A DNA stretch of 64,000 nt from Sunxiuqinia sp965230765 (GCA_965230765.1 CBDDLR010000001.1:2356001-2420000), one strand, 5' to 3'. Shown: positions 35,123 to 44,130, numbered from the stretch's first letter. Numbers and translations are program-made. Notes: a model not told the origin generated them from the sequence alone.

Positions 35123-36004
35123 ATGAAAGGAATTATTCTCGCAGGTGGGTCAGGAACCCGTTTATATCCTATCACGAAAGCAATATCTAAGCAAATCATC
35201 CCTGTGTATGATAAGCCGATGATTTATTACCCGCTATCGGTTTTAATGTTGGCTGGCATACAGGAAATTTTAATTATTTCAACGCCGGAAGATTTGCCAA
35301 TCTACAAAAAATTACTGGGAGATGGCAAACAGCTTGGGCTTACATTGGAGTACGCTGAACAACCCTCTCCAGATGGTTTGGCGCAAGCTTTTATTATTGG
35401 CGAAGAGTTTATTGGTGATGATTCGGTTTCGATGATCCTGGGTGACAATATTTTTTATGGATACAACTTCAGCTCAATTCTTCGTGAGGCACGTGAACTA
35501 AAGGATGGCGCAGTAGTGTTTGGTTACTACGTGAATGATCCGGAACGCTATGGTGTTGTGGAGTTTGATCAGCAGGGAAAAGTACTTTCGATAGAAGAAA
35601 AACCTGAGCAGCCAAAATCAAATTATGCGGTTACCGGCCTTTATTTTTATTCGAATGATGTGGTGCAAAAAGCCAAAAGCCTGAAGCCTTCAAAAAGGGG
35701 AGAACTGGAAATTACCGATTTGAATAGGTTGTACCTGGAAGAAGACCGGCTTAATGTAAAATTATTAGGTCGTGGCTTTGCCTGGCTGGATACGGGCACG
35801 CATGAAAGTTTGTTGCAGGCATCAAACTTTATTGCTACAATTGAAGAACGCCAGGGGTTAAAAATTTCCTGTATCGAAGAAATAGCTTTTAAAAAGGGCT
35901 ACATCGATAAAGATCAGTTGATTGAACTGGCAAAACCCCTGATGAAAAATCAATACGGTCAATATTTATTCAAATTGGCCAATAAAGAAATATCATCGTT
36001 TTAA
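35123..36004 (+). CDS. rfbA: Glucose-1-phosphate thymidylyltransferase
   Basis: RfbA makes dTDP-glucose, the first step to dTDP-L-rhamnose for surface polysaccharides. The 293-residue length fits. The nucleotide loop GGSGTRLYPIT is at 8-18, with GDNIFYG near 109-115 and TGTHESL near 222-228. It begins a four-gene unit with rfbC (13 bp on), rfbD (overlapping by 4 nt) and a phosphohexomutase. rfbB, dTDP-glucose 4,6-dehydratase, is absent here. Motifs are intact. Confidence 0.95.
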   Translation: MKGIILAGGSGTRLYPITKAISKQIIPVYDKPMIYYPLSVLMLAGIQEILIISTPEDLPIYKKLLGDGKQLGLTLEYAEQPSPDGLAQAFIIGEEFIGDDSVSMILGDNIFYGYNFSSILREARELKDGAVVFGYYVNDPERYGVVEFDQQGKVLSIEEKPEQPKSNYAVTGLYFYSNDVVQKAKSLKPSKRGELEITDLNRLYLEEDRLNVKLLGRGFAWLDTGTHESLLQASNFIATIEERQGLKISCIEEIAFKKGYIDKDQLIELAKPLMKNQYGQYLFKLANKEISSF

Positions 36005-36017
36005 CAGAGAGATATCA

Positions 36018-36572
36018 ATGAAAATATCTAAAACCCCAATTGAAGGTTTATTGGTTCTGGAGCCCAACGTTTTTTCGGATTCCAGAGGTTATTTTATGGA
36101 AAGTTTTCGTACTGAAGTTTTTGAAGAACTGGGATTGAATGGTAACTTTATTCAGGATAACGAATCGAAATCATCTCGAGGAGTTCTTCGTGGGCTTCAT
36201 TACCAAATAGAGCCACATGCACAGGCAAAACTGGTGCGGGTAGTTGTAGGTTTGGTTTACGATGTGGCTGTAGATTTGAGGAGGAATTCGCCAACGTTTG
36301 GGCACTGGTTTGGGGTCGAGTTGAGTGAGGAGAATAAGAAGCAGTTTTATATTCCCCGGGGATTTGCCCATGGCTTTTCAGTTTTAAGTGAGTCAGCGGT
36401 TTTTTCTTACAAATGTGATGGTTATTATCAGCAAAGCGCTGAGCGGGGAATTCGGTTTGATGATCCGAAACTGAATATTGACTGGAAACTGGAAGAGGAT
36501 GAAATGATTCTTTCAGATAAAGATTTGAAAAATCCATATTTTGACGAAGCAGATTTCAATTTTGAATTATGA
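36018..36572 (+). CDS. rfbC: dTDP-4-dehydrorhamnose 3,5-epimerase
   Basis: A 184-residue cupin enzyme. Recognisable blocks are FSDSRGYFMESFR, SSRGVLRGLHYQ (catalytic His in GLHYQ), and FYIPRGFAHGFSVLSE. It inverts C3 and C5 of dTDP-4-keto-6-deoxyglucose. Its stop overlaps the rfbD start by 4 nt (ATGA), indicating translational coupling. Length and motifs are standard. Confidence 0.95.
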   Translation: MKISKTPIEGLLVLEPNVFSDSRGYFMESFRTEVFEELGLNGNFIQDNESKSSRGVLRGLHYQIEPHAQAKLVRVVVGLVYDVAVDLRRNSPTFGHWFGVELSEENKKQFYIPRGFAHGFSVLSESAVFSYKCDGYYQQSAERGIRFDDPKLNIDWKLEEDEMILSDKDLKNPYFDEADFNFEL

Positions 36573-37441
36573 AGATATTAATTACTGGTGCTGATGGTCA
36601 GTTGGGCTCTGAGTTTAGGGCACTTGCAGAGGAGTTCTCTGAGTTTGATTTTATATTTACCGATATCAATGAACTGGACGTTGCAAAATGGAAAGAGGTA
36701 GAGGCGTTTTTCGTAAAACACGAACCAGATTATGTGGTTAACTGCGCTGCATACACTGCTGTTGATATTGCAGAAAAGGACAATTCCTTTGCAGAACTGT
36801 TAAATACAAAAGCACCTTCATTTATTGGGAATATTGCCGAGAAATTCAACAGCAAAGTCATCCATATTTCTACCGATTATGTTTTTGATGGAACCTCTTG
36901 TGTTCCTTATACCGAAGCCGATTTGGTAAATCCGGAATCTGTTTATGGCAAAACTAAACTAAATGGTGAAATTGGCCTGATAAAAGAACATGATTCGGCC
37001 ATTATTATCCGCACTTCCTGGTTGTATTCTTCGTTTGGGAAAAACTTTATGAAAACAATCGTTCGACTGAGTGAGGAACGGGAAAAATTAAGGGTTGTTT
37101 TTGACCAGGTGGGGTCACCGACCTATGCCCGGGATTTGGCACGTACAATCTTAATAATAATTTCAAAAACAGGTACAGGAAATGTAGATTGGAAGCCTGG
37201 AATATATCACTATTCCAATGAGGGCGTGTGTAGTTGGTATGATTTTGCAAAAACAATTATGGAGTTCAAGGAAATCAACTGTGAAGTTTTACCTATCGAA
37301 ACGGTGGATTATCCTACCCCGGCCAAGCGACCTGCATATTCGGTCCTGAACAAATCGAAAATTAAACGTATTTTTGGCGTCCAAATTCCATATTGGCGTG
37401 ATAGCCTTTATGATTGTATTCAGGCGTTAAATCAAAAATAA
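36569..37441 (+). CDS. rfbD: dTDP-4-dehydrorhamnose reductase
   Basis: A 290-residue short-chain dehydrogenase: the NAD(P)-binding GADGQLGSEF motif at 6-15, and STDYVFDGTS followed by VYGKTKLNGE with the catalytic Tyr-x-x-x-Lys. It reduces the 4-keto group in the last step to dTDP-L-rhamnose. The start overlaps rfbC by 4 nt. Phosphohexomutase follows 9 bp later, suggesting that sugar-phosphate supply is transcribed with the pathway. Confidence 0.95.
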   Translation: MKILITGADGQLGSEFRALAEEFSEFDFIFTDINELDVAKWKEVEAFFVKHEPDYVVNCAAYTAVDIAEKDNSFAELLNTKAPSFIGNIAEKFNSKVIHISTDYVFDGTSCVPYTEADLVNPESVYGKTKLNGEIGLIKEHDSAIIIRTSWLYSSFGKNFMKTIVRLSEEREKLRVVFDQVGSPTYARDLARTILIIISKTGTGNVDWKPGIYHYSNEGVCSWYDFAKTIMEFKEINCEVLPIETVDYPTPAKRPAYSVLNKSKIKRIFGVQIPYWRDSLYDCIQALNQK

Positions 37442-37450
37442 AAACTAGAT

Positions 37451-39199
37451 ATGGCAACAAATCAAGACACTTTAAACAACGTTATTGCAACAGCCCAAAG
37501 CTGGCTGACAGATGTTTACGATGAAGAGACCCGTGCTGAAGTTCAGCGCATGCTGGATCAGGAAGATAAAACTGAACTGATTGATTCTTTTTACAAGGAA
37601 CTTGAATTTGGAACTGGTGGACTAAGGGGGATTATGGGAGCCGGTTGTAACCGTATGAATATTTATACCGTTGGTGCCGCAACCCAGGGGTTGAGTAACT
37701 ACCTGAAAAAAGAATTCGCAGGTTTGGATCAGATCAAAGTAGCAATTGGTCACGACTGCAGAAATAACAGCCGCCTTTTTTCAGAAAAAAGTGCTGAAAT
37801 TTTTGCTGCAAATGGTATAAAAGTATACCTGTTTGAAGATTTAAGGCCTACTCCTGAACTTTCTTATGTAATTCGTGAGTTGGGCTGTCAAAGTGGAATT
37901 ATCCTGACTGCTTCTCACAACCCCAAGGAATACAATGGCTATAAAGCATACTGGGAAGATGGTTCTCAAATTGTAGGTCCACATGACGTGAACATTATTG
38001 AAGAAGTTAAAAAGGTAAAAGCGGAAGATATTAAGTTTGAAGGAAATAAAGAGTTGATTGAAATCATTGGTGATGAAATTGATCAAAAATTCCTTGAGCA
38101 AGTAAAAACTGTTTCGCTGGCCCCAGAGATTGTTGCTAAGCATAAAGACCTAAAAATTGTATTTACACCTATTCACGGTACAGGAGTTAAGTTAATCCCT
38201 GATGCTATCAAGGCATTTGGTTTTGAAAACGTCATTAATGTTCCTGAACAAGATGTGGTTAGTGGCGATTTCCCAACAGTAATATCTCCAAACCCTGAAG
38301 AAACGGAAGCATTGGATATGGCTATGAAAAAAGGGGTAGAAGTAGATGCAGATGTTGTTATGGCATCCGATCCCGACTCAGATCGCTTGGGTGTGGCCGT
38401 AAAAAATGATAAAGGTGAATTTGTTATTCTGAATGGTAACCAAACTGCGCTGGTTTTCATCTATTACATTATTACCCGAATGAAAGAAAGCAATCGCCTG
38501 AAAGGAAACGAGTTCATTGTGAAAACAATCGTTTCTACAGAAAAGATTGCTGAAATTGCTGAAAAGAACGGTATTGAGTTTTTCGATGTGTACACTGGAT
38601 TCAAATTCATTGCTGAAGTAATCCGTGATTTTGAAGGTGAGAAGAAATACATTGGTGGCGGGGAAGAAAGCTTTGGTTTCATGCCTGCTGATTTTGTTCG
38701 TGACAAAGATGCTGTTTCTGCTTGTGCATTAATGGCTGAAATCGTTGCCTGGGCAAAAGATCAGGGTAAGTCGTTGTACGAATTGGTGCAGGATATTTAC
38801 CTGGAATATGGTTACTCAAAAGAAAAGATGAAATACATCGTTCGTCAGGGGAAAACCGGAGCTGACGAAATTCAGCAAATGATGGTTAACTTCCGCAACG
38901 ATCCTCCAAAAACATTAGGTGGAAGCCGCCTGGCAATTGTGAAAGATTATGCAGACTTGTCTGAAAAACACTTATTGACAGGTGAAGTAAAGAAAGTGAA
39001 CCAGAAAATCACTTCCAATGTGCTTCAATTCTTTACTGAAGATGGAACAAAAATTTCTGTTCGCCCTTCCGGTACCGAGCCTAAAATCAAATTCTATTTT
39101 GAAGTGGCAGGTGATTTGAAATCGCGTGAAGATTTTGATGCAGTTGAAAAAGTAGCCGAAGAGAAAATCGATTCAATTATGGCTGAATTGGATTTGTAA
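37451..39199 (+). CDS. Phosphoglucomutase/phosphomannomutase
   Basis: A 582-residue alpha-D-phosphohexomutase. The active-site loop TASHNP (phosphoserine) is near residue 152-157, the metal loop SDPDSDRLG near 310-318, the sugar loop GGGEESFGF near 403-411, and the phosphate loop SGTEPKIK near 540-547. It interconverts hexose 6- and 1-phosphates and would supply glucose-1-phosphate to RfbA. It is close to phosphoglucomutase-2-like sequences of Bacteroidota. It follows rfbD by 9 bp and is closed by a terminator at 39231. Confidence 0.92.
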   Translation: MATNQDTLNNVIATAQSWLTDVYDEETRAEVQRMLDQEDKTELIDSFYKELEFGTGGLRGIMGAGCNRMNIYTVGAATQGLSNYLKKEFAGLDQIKVAIGHDCRNNSRLFSEKSAEIFAANGIKVYLFEDLRPTPELSYVIRELGCQSGIILTASHNPKEYNGYKAYWEDGSQIVGPHDVNIIEEVKKVKAEDIKFEGNKELIEIIGDEIDQKFLEQVKTVSLAPEIVAKHKDLKIVFTPIHGTGVKLIPDAIKAFGFENVINVPEQDVVSGDFPTVISPNPEETEALDMAMKKGVEVDADVVMASDPDSDRLGVAVKNDKGEFVILNGNQTALVFIYYIITRMKESNRLKGNEFIVKTIVSTEKIAEIAEKNGIEFFDVYTGFKFIAEVIRDFEGEKKYIGGGEESFGFMPADFVRDKDAVSACALMAEIVAWAKDQGKSLYELVQDIYLEYGYSKEKMKYIVRQGKTGADEIQQMMVNFRNDPPKTLGGSRLAIVKDYADLSEKHLLTGEVKKVNQKITSNVLQFFTEDGTKISVRPSGTEPKIKFYFEVAGDLKSREDFDAVEKVAEEKIDSIMAELDL

Positions 39200-39230
39200 A
39201 ATAGTTCGATAAAAAACTAATCATATACAT

Positions 39231-39261
39231 AGCCTCTGTGAAAGCAGGGGCTTATTTTTTT
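39231..39261 (+). terminator. Terminator after the rfb/mutase unit
   Basis: An 8-bp stem (AGCCTCTG with CAGGGGCT, one G-U) and TGAAAG loop, followed by a T-rich tract, 31 bp after the mutase stop. Confidence 0.75.
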
Positions 39262-39264
39262 ATA

Positions 39265-39272
39265 TATCTTTG
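39265..39272 (+). promoter_or_regulatory. -7 box for guaA
   Basis: TATCTTTG matches TAnnTTTG and immediately follows the terminator. Start near 39278 gives a 15-nt leader. Confidence 0.6.
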
Positions 39273-39292
39273 CGCCATCAAAAATCAAATAC

Positions 39293-40822
39293 ATGCAAGA
39301 GAAGATTTTAATCCTTGATTTCGGTTCGCAATACACACAATTGATTGGCCGAAGGGTTCGTGAGTTGAACATTTATTGTGAGATTTATCCTTACAACCAT
39401 TATCCTGAAATTGATGAGACAGTGAAAGGTGTGATCTTGAGTGGAAGCCCTTTTTCTGTTCGTGATGAAAATGCCCCAAAAATTGATCTTTCAAAAATTA
39501 AAGGTCATTTACCATTGCTTGGTGTTTGTTACGGTGCTCAATACATGGCACATCATTTCGGAGGTGAAGTTTTACCATCAAATAGTCGTGAGTATGGTCG
39601 TGCAAACCTTGAATACATTGATCAGGGGAATGAACTTTTTGAGCATCTGAGCCTGAATACCCAAGTGTGGATGTCGCATGGTGACACCATTGAAAAATTA
39701 CCTGACAATTATAAAATTATCGCATCAACAGCCGATGTGAAGAACGCAGCATACAAAATTGAAGGTGAGAGCACTTATGCAATCCAATTTCACCCTGAAG
39801 TTTACCACACAACAGAAGGAAGGCAATTGCTTACAAACTTTGCAGTGGATATCTGCGGTTGTAAACAAGATTGGACACCAGATTCATTTGTTGAAACGAC
39901 AGTGGCTCAGTTGAAAGAAAAACTGGGTAATGATAAAGTCGTTCTTGGTTTATCCGGTGGTGTTGATTCTTCGGTTGCAGGGGTTTTACTTCATAAAGCC
40001 ATTGGTGAAAACCTCACCTGTATATTTGTTGATAATGGTTTGCTTCGCAAGAATGAGTTCGAAAGTGTTTTGGATTCATACAAAGACATGGGGTTGAACG
40101 TGATTGGAGTTGATGCCAAACAAAAATTCTGGAGCGACCTGGAAGGAATCACTGATCCGGAGCAAAAGCGTAAAGTTATTGGCCGCGACTTCATTGAAGT
40201 GTTTGATGAAGAAGCTCACAAAATACAAGATGTAAAGTGGCTGGCGCAGGGTACTATTTATCCCGATGTTATTGAATCGGTATCAGTAAATGGGCCGTCA
40301 GCTACAATTAAATCTCACCACAATGTAGGTGGGTTGCCTGAGAAAATGAACCTGAAAGTGGTTGAGCCGCTAAATCTTCTTTTTAAAGATGAGGTTCGCC
40401 GGGTTGGTAAAGCTATGGGGATTAAGCAGGAGCTGCTAGGTCGTCATCCATTCCCTGGGCCAGGGTTAGGAATCCGTATCCTTAGCGACATTACTCCAGA
40501 AAAAGTGAGAATCCTACAGGAGGCAGACGCGATCTTTATTAATGGACTGAAAGAATGGAAACTGTATGATGATGTATGGCAAGCAGGTGTTATGTTGTTG
40601 CCGGTACAGTCGGTGGGGGTAATGGGTGATGAACGTACCTATGAGAATGTGGTTGCATTGCGTGCAGTTATGTCAACCGATGGAATGACTGCTGATTGGG
40701 TGCATCTGCCTTACGAGTTTTTAGCCAAGATGTCCAACGAAATTATCAACAAAGTTCGTGGTATCAATCGGGTAGTTTATGATATTAGCTCAAAACCACC
40801 AGCAACCATTGAGTGGGAGTAA
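39293..40822 (+). CDS. guaA: GMP synthase (glutamine-hydrolysing)
   Basis: GuaA converts XMP to GMP using glutamine. The 509-residue protein has an N-terminal class-I glutaminase with the Cys in GVCYGAQ near 78-84 and FHPEVYHT near 165-172, an ATP pyrophosphatase P-loop VLGLSGGVDSSV near 221-232, and a C-terminal dimerisation domain ending PATIEWE. All catalytic motifs are present. It is transcribed alone from its own -7 box. Standard length. Confidence 0.98.
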   Translation: MQEKILILDFGSQYTQLIGRRVRELNIYCEIYPYNHYPEIDETVKGVILSGSPFSVRDENAPKIDLSKIKGHLPLLGVCYGAQYMAHHFGGEVLPSNSREYGRANLEYIDQGNELFEHLSLNTQVWMSHGDTIEKLPDNYKIIASTADVKNAAYKIEGESTYAIQFHPEVYHTTEGRQLLTNFAVDICGCKQDWTPDSFVETTVAQLKEKLGNDKVVLGLSGGVDSSVAGVLLHKAIGENLTCIFVDNGLLRKNEFESVLDSYKDMGLNVIGVDAKQKFWSDLEGITDPEQKRKVIGRDFIEVFDEEAHKIQDVKWLAQGTIYPDVIESVSVNGPSATIKSHHNVGGLPEKMNLKVVEPLNLLFKDEVRRVGKAMGIKQELLGRHPFPGPGLGIRILSDITPEKVRILQEADAIFINGLKEWKLYDDVWQAGVMLLPVQSVGVMGDERTYENVVALRAVMSTDGMTADWVHLPYEFLAKMSNEIINKVRGINRVVYDISSKPPATIEWE

Positions 40823-40902
40823 CAAAAATTAGTCATTGATTGTCTTTTTTTGATTTTTCCATGAATGACTAATAATGACCAATAATCGAAACGCATGTTT
40901 AC

Positions 40903-40927
40903 AAGGAGGCTTATGCTTCCTTTTTTT
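40903..40927 (+). terminator. Terminator after guaA
   Basis: AAGGAGGC-TTAT-GCTTCCTT (one mismatch) followed by T7. It overlaps the end of the convergent YkgJ gene. A second, looser inverted repeat, ATTAGTCATT/AATGACTAAT, lies at 40828-40873. Confidence 0.55.
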
Positions 40928-41570
40928 GTTTCGAAAAGTACCGACTTAACCCATCTTCAAGCCTGAACTCGGCTGTGAGTGTGCCGTTTTCTTTCAGTGC
41001 AGCAGTAAAGCCTTCGTTCATCATCCTTCCGGCCCTTAAGGGAAATTCGAGTAGCGCAGGATAGTTTTCTTCTTGCTCTGGAGCTTTATAAAAGTCGATA
41101 CAAGTTTTTACGCTCTGTGAAAGGTAAATTCTACAAGCCATTGGTCTGGCATCATAAGCCAGGCATGCTCCATTTTTTAACAGTGGGCAAGGATGCTTGA
41201 AATTTAGAACTTCAGCTTCGTTCAATGTTGATGTTTTTAGTTCTTTTGATTTAGCATCATGAAGTATTTCTTTCCGAATGTTTTTAGGGAGGTTTTTTTC
41301 AATATAATTACCCAGGAAGTGAACCTCGTAGGAGTTGGCAAAAATGGCCTGATGGCAGCACCACGAACATCCTTTTTTGCAATCAATGGAGACGTTTTGT
41401 TTTTTAGCTAATTGCAGAATAGAATCAATTAAATCATCAATGCCTTTGTACATGGCACTAATTGTTTCAAAAAGCAATGAACTGCCTGGTTCGGAGGTGG
41501 CCAGGTTGCCAAGCTGGTAGCCATCTTTATAAAAGGCACGATCCTGTTCTGTAAATTTCTTGTCTTCCAT
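40911..41570 (-). CDS. YkgJ-family cysteine-cluster protein
   Basis: A 219-residue protein with the Cys-rich core KKGCSWCCHQ near 63-72 and GACLAYDARPMACRIY near 132-147, the pattern of the YkgJ (CxxxCxxC-type zinc or Fe-S cluster) family. The family role is unsettled. It has a -7 box (41619) and a 43-nt leader. It is convergent with guaA. On its other side lies the tRNA-Pro island, so it appears to be the last core gene before the insertion. Confidence 0.88.
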   Translation of the reverse strand: MEDKKFTEQDRAFYKDGYQLGNLATSEPGSSLLFETISAMYKGIDDLIDSILQLAKKQNVSIDCKKGCSWCCHQAIFANSYEVHFLGNYIEKNLPKNIRKEILHDAKSKELKTSTLNEAEVLNFKHPCPLLKNGACLAYDARPMACRIYLSQSVKTCIDFYKAPEQEENYPALLEFPLRAGRMMNEGFTAALKENGTLTAEFRLEDGLSRYFSKQKKEA

Positions 41571-41618
41571 TTAAATCTTTTTCATAAAAATAGCATTTAA
41601 AATAACAAAGACAACCTG

Positions 41619-41626
41619 CAAAAGTA
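41619..41626 (-). promoter_or_regulatory. -7 box for the YkgJ gene
   Basis: Minus-strand TACTTTTG fits TAnnTTTG; start near 41613. It lies only 16 bp from the direct repeat at 41642, close to the island boundary. Confidence 0.5.
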
Positions 41627-41641
41627 AGTTGTCCTTCAAAA

Positions 41642-41651
41642 GTCGGGATGA
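41642..41651. repeat. Distal copy of the tRNA-Pro 3' end (candidate attachment repeat)
   Basis: GTCGGGATGA here is identical to 44188-44197, which spans the tRNA-Pro 3' terminus and discriminator base, and is in the same orientation. A CCCGGTTTGCCGGG hairpin lies beside it. Ten bp is short, so the attachment-site reading is tentative. Confidence 0.4.
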
Positions 41652-41813
41652 TCCCGGTTTGCCGGGACGCGCCCTCGCCATCATCACTTCTTTTTGCTTA
41701 ACCGATATCGGTAATTTATCAATTTCTCTGGTTTCAGTAGAAGTTGGTTTTGTACCACCTTTTGTACCACCCTTTGTACTACCTATTGTACCACCATCTA
41801 CAATGAAGAATAT
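41645..41813 (-). pseudogene. Gene remnant with GGT-rich C-terminal tail
   Basis: A minus-strand open stretch with no early start codon reads FIVDGGTIGSTKGGTKGGTK followed by PTSTETREIDKLPISVKQKE. This resembles the Gly-rich linker and C-terminal start of Bacteroidota mobile-element regulators of the divergent AAA-4 helicase type. It is preceded directly by an in-frame TAG at 41814-41816 and runs out at the island edge. At DNA level it appears as repeats of TTGTACCACC at 41747-41800. I take it as a decayed fragment; the parent family is a guess. Confidence 0.4.
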
Positions 41814-41909
41814 CTAATAAACACCAGAATTACAAAAAGTTCCTGCTTTTAGAAATGTTATGGATTTTTATCTTAAGAACCTTCATGTAATGCAATCAGG
41901 TTCAGGTTC

Positions 41910-42887
41910 TTAAATGTCTATTTCCCATTTTATGGTTGATAACCGATCAGATATAATATTCAAGCTTTCCAGGATCATGTTGCTATCTGGTAATTTACCG
42001 TACACTAAATTTTTAAAGTTTCCAAAATAAACTTTTTCCAATTCGACCCAAATATCCTTTGGATTACTAAAAATGATAGATTCATTAGGATGGAATTCCA
42101 GCCATTTGTTATTGTTCTTATAGCTTATAACATCGTCTTGGGCAACTTTTAGAAGTAATTGATCAAATTCAAGGGAAAAAAGAAATTTTTTAAGATCATT
42201 GTTTTGTATAAGTTTATGTATATCATACGTATGCCTTATTTTTAAACCCAGTTCATTGATGGGATCAACAGAATAAGAAAACCGTACAAGGCTCATGATT
42301 TTTTCACAAAGAGTTCTTTTGGGAGCTAGGACCAGTACCTCAAAAGGGAGCAATCCATATTCTTCTGCAATGGTTTCCTGTCCAGTCTGGACCATCATAT
42401 CAAATATGAATGAATTGATTTTCTTGTGCTGATATGGTTCATGATAACCAAGCCATGTTGCTTCCACAACAACGATATCCCTTACTTGTCCATATTCACC
42501 TTGAAACTCTTTTCTGTAAGTGTGCCCAGTTTTCCTGTTCATCCCCATTTTGTGGGTTAAACCTTCAACTTGAACTTCAGGTAATACTTGAGATACAACT
42601 TTGCTTATTTTTTTGATCTTGCTGGTAAGTTGGTTGTTGGTTTCTCCTATGTGACGTAATACGATCAAATCAATATCTTCTGAGAACCTCTCAATTATGT
42701 TGAAACATTTTGACAAAGCTGTTCCCCCTTTAAATACGGTCTCACTTCCTATGGGGTCATTAAAAATTGCACATAAGGCAAATGTGACCCAATAATCCTT
42801 TTCAATATAAATTTCTGGTAACCCTTTTTGCTGTGCAGTTGCCCTTATTGCTTGCTGAAACAGCTTAGGGTTTTCATGTAGCCTCAT
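41910..42887 (-). CDS. AbiEii/AbiGii-type nucleotidyltransferase toxin
   Basis: A 325-residue protein of the AbiEii/AbiGii family. KGGTALSK at 53-60 and FSEDIDL at 68-74 (Asp71, Asp73) form the nucleotidyltransferase active site. In AbiE systems this toxin adds nucleotides to tRNA or otherwise stops growth and blocks phage. It overlaps the upstream antitoxin gene by 4 nt (ATGA), so the pair is coupled. The core sites are intact. Phage defence is inferred from the family, not shown here. Confidence 0.88.
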   Translation of the reverse strand: MRLHENPKLFQQAIRATAQQKGLPEIYIEKDYWVTFALCAIFNDPIGSETVFKGGTALSKCFNIIERFSEDIDLIVLRHIGETNNQLTSKIKKISKVVSQVLPEVQVEGLTHKMGMNRKTGHTYRKEFQGEYGQVRDIVVVEATWLGYHEPYQHKKINSFIFDMMVQTGQETIAEEYGLLPFEVLVLAPKRTLCEKIMSLVRFSYSVDPINELGLKIRHTYDIHKLIQNNDLKKFLFSLEFDQLLLKVAQDDVISYKNNNKWLEFHPNESIIFSNPKDIWVELEKVYFGNFKNLVYGKLPDSNMILESLNIISDRLSTIKWEIDI

Positions 42888-43615
42888 TGTATGTTCCAGT
42901 TTGATTGATTTGTAAAAACCTTTTTAGGTATCCCAAGCTTATAAATAGTAATCGGGTTCAATGATTTTCTTAGTGTAGATGTGTTTTCCCCTAAGCTTTC
43001 CATTATTGCCCCTAGCAAAGCCCTGGTAGCAGGTGGGTACTTTAAAGCCAATTTTGTCAATGTTGACCTGGTGCCGGTTGAAAGTTCATTTACAATTGCC
43101 AATAAACGATTGCAGGAACCAGCGATGTTTGCATCAGGGATTTGCTTGATATATCGAATGGAATCCAATATGCGCAGAAGTGGTATATTCTCTTTTGTTA
43201 TTTTATTTTTTTGCTTAATAAATGTTATTTTATACCGATCCCGTTGAAGTGAAGGCCTTACCTCGTTTTTCCCAATTTGGATAACATTGCTTACTTGTGA
43301 AGTCAATCCAAGTTGGTTGTAAATACCAAGCCCAGTAATATATCCGATAGGTTTACCATTCTTTTCGAGAAGGTCTTTCACGATCTGATATTGGTCTGGT
43401 AGAAGATTGCCAAATGGTGTCGGTTCTGCTTTATAAAACCGACCTTTCGAAAGTTTAAATATTTTTCCGGATAATGCCATCCGGTTAAGGTTTTTAATAA
43501 TTGCTTCTTTCTTATTCACCTCTGTAATGAAATCCTCATAGGTGAATACATAACCTTTTGGAAACTTATCAATCTTAAGTCTTATATAATCAGATGTTTT
43601 CTGCATTCTATTCAT
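42884..43615 (-). CDS. DUF6088/AbiEi-like antitoxin and transcriptional regulator
   Basis: A 243-residue protein that I place in the DUF6088 family. It has an N-terminal winged-helix-like segment (FTYEDFITEVNKKEAIIKNL, LSGKIFKLSKGRFYK) and GYITGLGIYNQLGLTSQVSN typical of AbiEi-like type IV antitoxins, which repress their own operon. An inverted repeat covers its promoter (43635-43664). The ATG at 43615 is nearly on the predicted transcript start; the ATG at 43606 (M4) is an alternative. The AbiEii toxin follows with a 4-nt overlap. Confidence 0.85.
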   Translation of the reverse strand: MNRMQKTSDYIRLKIDKFPKGYVFTYEDFITEVNKKEAIIKNLNRMALSGKIFKLSKGRFYKAEPTPFGNLLPDQYQIVKDLLEKNGKPIGYITGLGIYNQLGLTSQVSNVIQIGKNEVRPSLQRDRYKITFIKQKNKITKENIPLLRILDSIRYIKQIPDANIAGSCNRLLAIVNELSTGTRSTLTKLALKYPPATRALLGAIMESLGENTSTLRKSLNPITIYKLGIPKKVFTNQSNWNIQ

Positions 43616-43620
43616 TGTTG

Positions 43621-43664
43621 CAAATATAATAATTTGTCCAGTTTATTTAATAAAAAACTGGACA
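43621..43664 (-). promoter_or_regulatory. Promoter and autoregulatory inverted repeat of the AbiE-type operon
   Basis: Minus-strand -7 box TATATTTG (43621-43628) and a 10-bp inverted repeat, TGTCCAGTTT at 43635-43644 with AAACTGGACA at 43655-43664. The repeat covers the region between -7 and -33, where a bound repressor would block polymerase, as expected for an antitoxin that represses itself. Confidence 0.6.
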
Positions 43665-43667
43665 TTT

Positions 43668-43967
43668 TTAGCTTCTCTTATCTTTGGAATCTTTATCAAA
43701 TGCAATCAGGTTAAACATCTCCCGCATACGGCTACGAAGGCGGTTGCCGTAGATGGATTCCAGCTCTGAGGCTGAAAGATTGGTGGTAATATGTGTTTGC
43801 ATTCCCTTAGAAAGAAAAAGATCATAGCGGCTCAATAAGATTTCTGCCAACACATTGCACTCATTGCCGAAATGTTTCTGGGACTGTTCGATGCCAAGGT
43901 CATCAAAACACCAAACTGCGGGCAATCTTTGGTTGTAAAAAGACTCACTGGATTGAACAATATAAAG
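43668..43967 (-). pseudogene. 5'-truncated DnaC/IstB-like AAA ATPase remnant
   Basis: About 100 codons matching the C-terminal half of mobile-element AAA ATPases: VWCFDDLGIEQ is Walker B with its Asp pair, HITTNLSASELE is sensor I, and GNRLRSRMREMFNLIAFD ends the domain with the Arg finger. The N-terminal half with Walker A is missing; an in-frame TGA lies at 43968-43970. It is thus a decayed remnant of a transposon or phage replication protein and supports the view that this is a mobile-element scar. Confidence 0.7.
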
Positions 43968-44130
43968 TCAAAATGTATGTTCCATAATTACAAAACATGC
44001 CTCTGTTACATTCTGACAAACAGTATTTTAAGCCTTTCTGGTGAGTCAAAGGTAAAATAAAAAATGACTCACCGTTTTACTCACCAGAATTTTGATATTT
44101 ATTGATATGAATTGATATGACAAAAAACAT

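Noticed and set aside
41747..41800. TTGTACCACC repeats as a CRISPR or iteron array
   Set aside because: Units are in frame with a minus-strand GGT-rich coding remnant; spacing is irregular.
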